Assembly: GCA_036001225.1 (NCBI GenBank)
Contig: DASYUM010000130.1
Location: forward strand, 1-54,434
Length of the DNA stretch: 54,434 nucleotides
Source: DASYUM01 sp036001225
Lineage (GTDB): Bacteria > Methylomirabilota > Methylomirabilia > Rokubacteriales > DASRDR01
Direction: 5' to 3'
Positions 53,554 to 54,434 of this stretch are shown here, in pieces. How positions within the stretch are numbered: the stretch's first letter is position 1; each line of letters opens with the position of its first letter. Made by a program: the position numbers and the translations under genes. Below the pieces are notes generated by a model. It was not told where the DNA came from and did no database searches. It worked only from the letters and a program-made list of their open reading frames with translations.

Positions 53554-54000
53554 TCAGCGGGGCCGGCGCTCCACCGTGCCTCCCTGAGCGTCCACGACCA
53601 GCCAGTCGCCGGGGCGGATCCGGGCGAAGGTCGCCCCGTCCACGGTGACCATGGGGATCGTCCGGCCGTAGAGCGACGCGCCGACCAGCGGTCCCACGGC
53701 CAGCACCGGCTCCAGGGCCCGGGTCACGATGGCGGCCGGCGCTTGCGCGGTCCGGATCAGCTCGAGCAGGATGTTCGACGTCGTGCAGGACCCCCGCCCG
53801 TTGGGCAGCACGAGGACGCGGCCGGCCAGCCGCTCCCCGAAGAGGACGTGGCGAGGGTTGGTCACCCGGCCGGTGGCGGGGTCCACGTCCCCCCAGAACG
53901 AGAGGGCTTCGATCGAGACCAGCGCGGATCCCTCCCCGTGGCCGGCGATGATGGGGGCGGCGACCCACCGCTCGGTCGCGGCCGCGTCTAGTCCCCCCAC
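53554..54000 (-). CDS. Aconitase X swivel subunit (DUF126)
   Basis: 148 aa beta-barrel 'swivel' domain. AAPIIAGHGEGSALVSIEALSFWGDVDPATGRV and GRVLVLPNGRGSCTTSNILLELIRTAQAPAAIV are hallmarks of the small AcnX subunit. It pairs with the large subunit encoded just upstream; the GTG at 54000 overlaps that gene by 13 nt. Known two-subunit members dehydrate cis-3-hydroxyproline (bacteria) or phosphomevalonate (archaea). Which reaction applies here cannot be seen. Confidence 0.9.
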   Translation of the reverse strand: MGGLDAAATERWVAAPIIAGHGEGSALVSIEALSFWGDVDPATGRVTNPRHVLFGERLAGRVLVLPNGRGSCTTSNILLELIRTAQAPAAIVTRALEPVLAVGPLVGASLYGRTIPMVTVDGATFARIRPGDWLVVDAQGGTVERRPR

Positions 54001-54434
54001 AGCGCGGCCTCCTCCTCCCCCATCCCGTCCCCCAGGGCGTAGGCCAGGCAGTCATCGAGAGAGGCCAGCGTGACCTCGAGCCCGCTGGCGGCGGCGTAGT
54101 GGGCCTGCTTCCCGGAGTTGGTCAGCATGTGCGCGAAGCCCCAGCCGTCGATGCGGGTGGTCATCGCGCAGGTGTCGGTGAGCAGGCGGATTCCGGCGGC
54201 TTCCAGGGCCGCCAGGTGGCCCGACTCGGCCAGCTGGTGGGCGACGGCGCGGCTGGTCGAGATCCAGACCTCCACGTCGCGCCGCACTCGCCGCCCTTGG
54301 CACCGCTCCGCCACCTCCACGGCCTCGCCGAGGGAGAGGTGCGGGCAGCCGAGCTTGACGAAGTCCGCCCCGTCCACCGGGGCCCGCGAGAGCCGATCGC
54401 GCGCCGCGCGCAGCTCGGCCAGCGTCACCCCCAC
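53988..54434 (-). CDS. Aconitase X catalytic subunit, C-terminal part (cut by window edge)
   Basis: Last 148 codons of the large AcnX subunit (DUF521); the gene continues beyond the right edge, so the GTG at the edge is not a real start. Visible motifs: DFVKLGCPHLSLGEAVEVAE, RLLTDTCAMTTRI with a likely iron-sulfur Cys, and MLTNSGKQAHYAAASGLEVTLASLDDCL. These match the C-terminal half of the iron-sulfur (or mononuclear-iron) dehydratase. Forms a complex with the swivel subunit downstream. Confidence 0.92.
   Translation of the reverse strand: MGVTLAELRAARDRLSRAPVDGADFVKLGCPHLSLGEAVEVAERCQGRRVRRDVEVWISTSRAVAHQLAESGHLAALEAAGIRLLTDTCAMTTRIDGWGFAHMLTNSGKQAHYAAASGLEVTLASLDDCLAYALGDGMGEEEAALWGD

Overview
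The window is a gene-dense, high-GC (roughly 68-70% by eye) stretch of a Gram-negative (diderm) bacterial chromosome. It carries almost only housekeeping genes plus a few accessory ones. Evidence for an LPS-type outer membrane: lptFG, lptB, lptA, lptC, lptE, kdsA, kdsD and kdsC are all present. The run kdsC-lptC-lptA-lptB-rpoN-hpf-rapZ is the order familiar from Proteobacteria, but the CBS-less IMP dehydrogenase, the archaeal-type AdoHcy hydrolase, the UPF0182 protein and an lptF-lptG fusion do not fit a typical proteobacterium. My best guess is a candidate phylum such as Rokubacteria/Methylomirabilota (inference from GC, gene order and repeat style; no search was run).

Layout. 1-5671 (minus): guaB3-guaA-SPFH protein-small membrane protein-dnaE (cut by the window edge), probably one unit led by a perfect sigma70 promoter. 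5668-9763 (minus): valS-birA-coaX, overlapping by 1-4 nt. 9842-12202 (plus): one 786-codon gene encoding LptF joined to LptG. 12203-12570: no gene; a double-hairpin repeat (R1-A) and a palindromic MITE-like element. 12564-15515 (minus): a GT-C membrane glycosyltransferase and a Wza-like export lipoprotein with a candidate sigma54 promoter. 15645-23247 (minus): UPF0182, GT2, GT39, a PHP protein and ahcY. 23248-24780: metK flanked by copies of a second repeat (R2). 24781-32221 (minus): cupin, GH57 glucanotransferase, rapZ, hpf, rpoN, lptB, lptA, lptC. 32320-41098 (minus): kdsC, kdsD, kdsA, pyrG, a CBS-CCA nucleotidyltransferase, xerD, dtd, murJ. 41168-41464 (plus): rpsT. 41570-45602 (minus): leuS-lptE-holA. 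45657-54434: uvrC (minus), an AI-2E-type permease (plus), a metacaspase, uvrB, an HNH protein, a peroxiredoxin and a two-subunit aconitase X cut by the right edge (all minus).

How the genes connect. Kdo synthesis (kdsA, D, C) and the LPS export bridge (lptFG, B, C, A, E) dominate. Guanine and CTP synthesis (guaB3, guaA, pyrG), the methyl cycle (metK, ahcY), tRNA charging and proofreading (valS, leuS, dtd, CCA enzyme), replication and repair (dnaE, holA, uvrB, uvrC) and envelope/glycan genes (murJ, GTs, export lipoprotein) make up most of the rest. rpoN is present, and at least one gene has a textbook -24/-12 promoter.

Most unusual points: the LptF-LptG fusion; two dispersed repeat families (R1, three copies; R2, two full copies and one half copy); a 51-bp duplication of the 5' end of ahcY around an R2 copy that creates a 53-codon upstream ORF; a CCA enzyme whose start codon lies inside R2; a metacaspase; a candidate sigma54 promoter for a polysaccharide exporter; and several start codons with -10-like boxes so close that the mRNAs may be leaderless. 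I found no tRNA, rRNA, CRISPR array, prophage or intact transposase.
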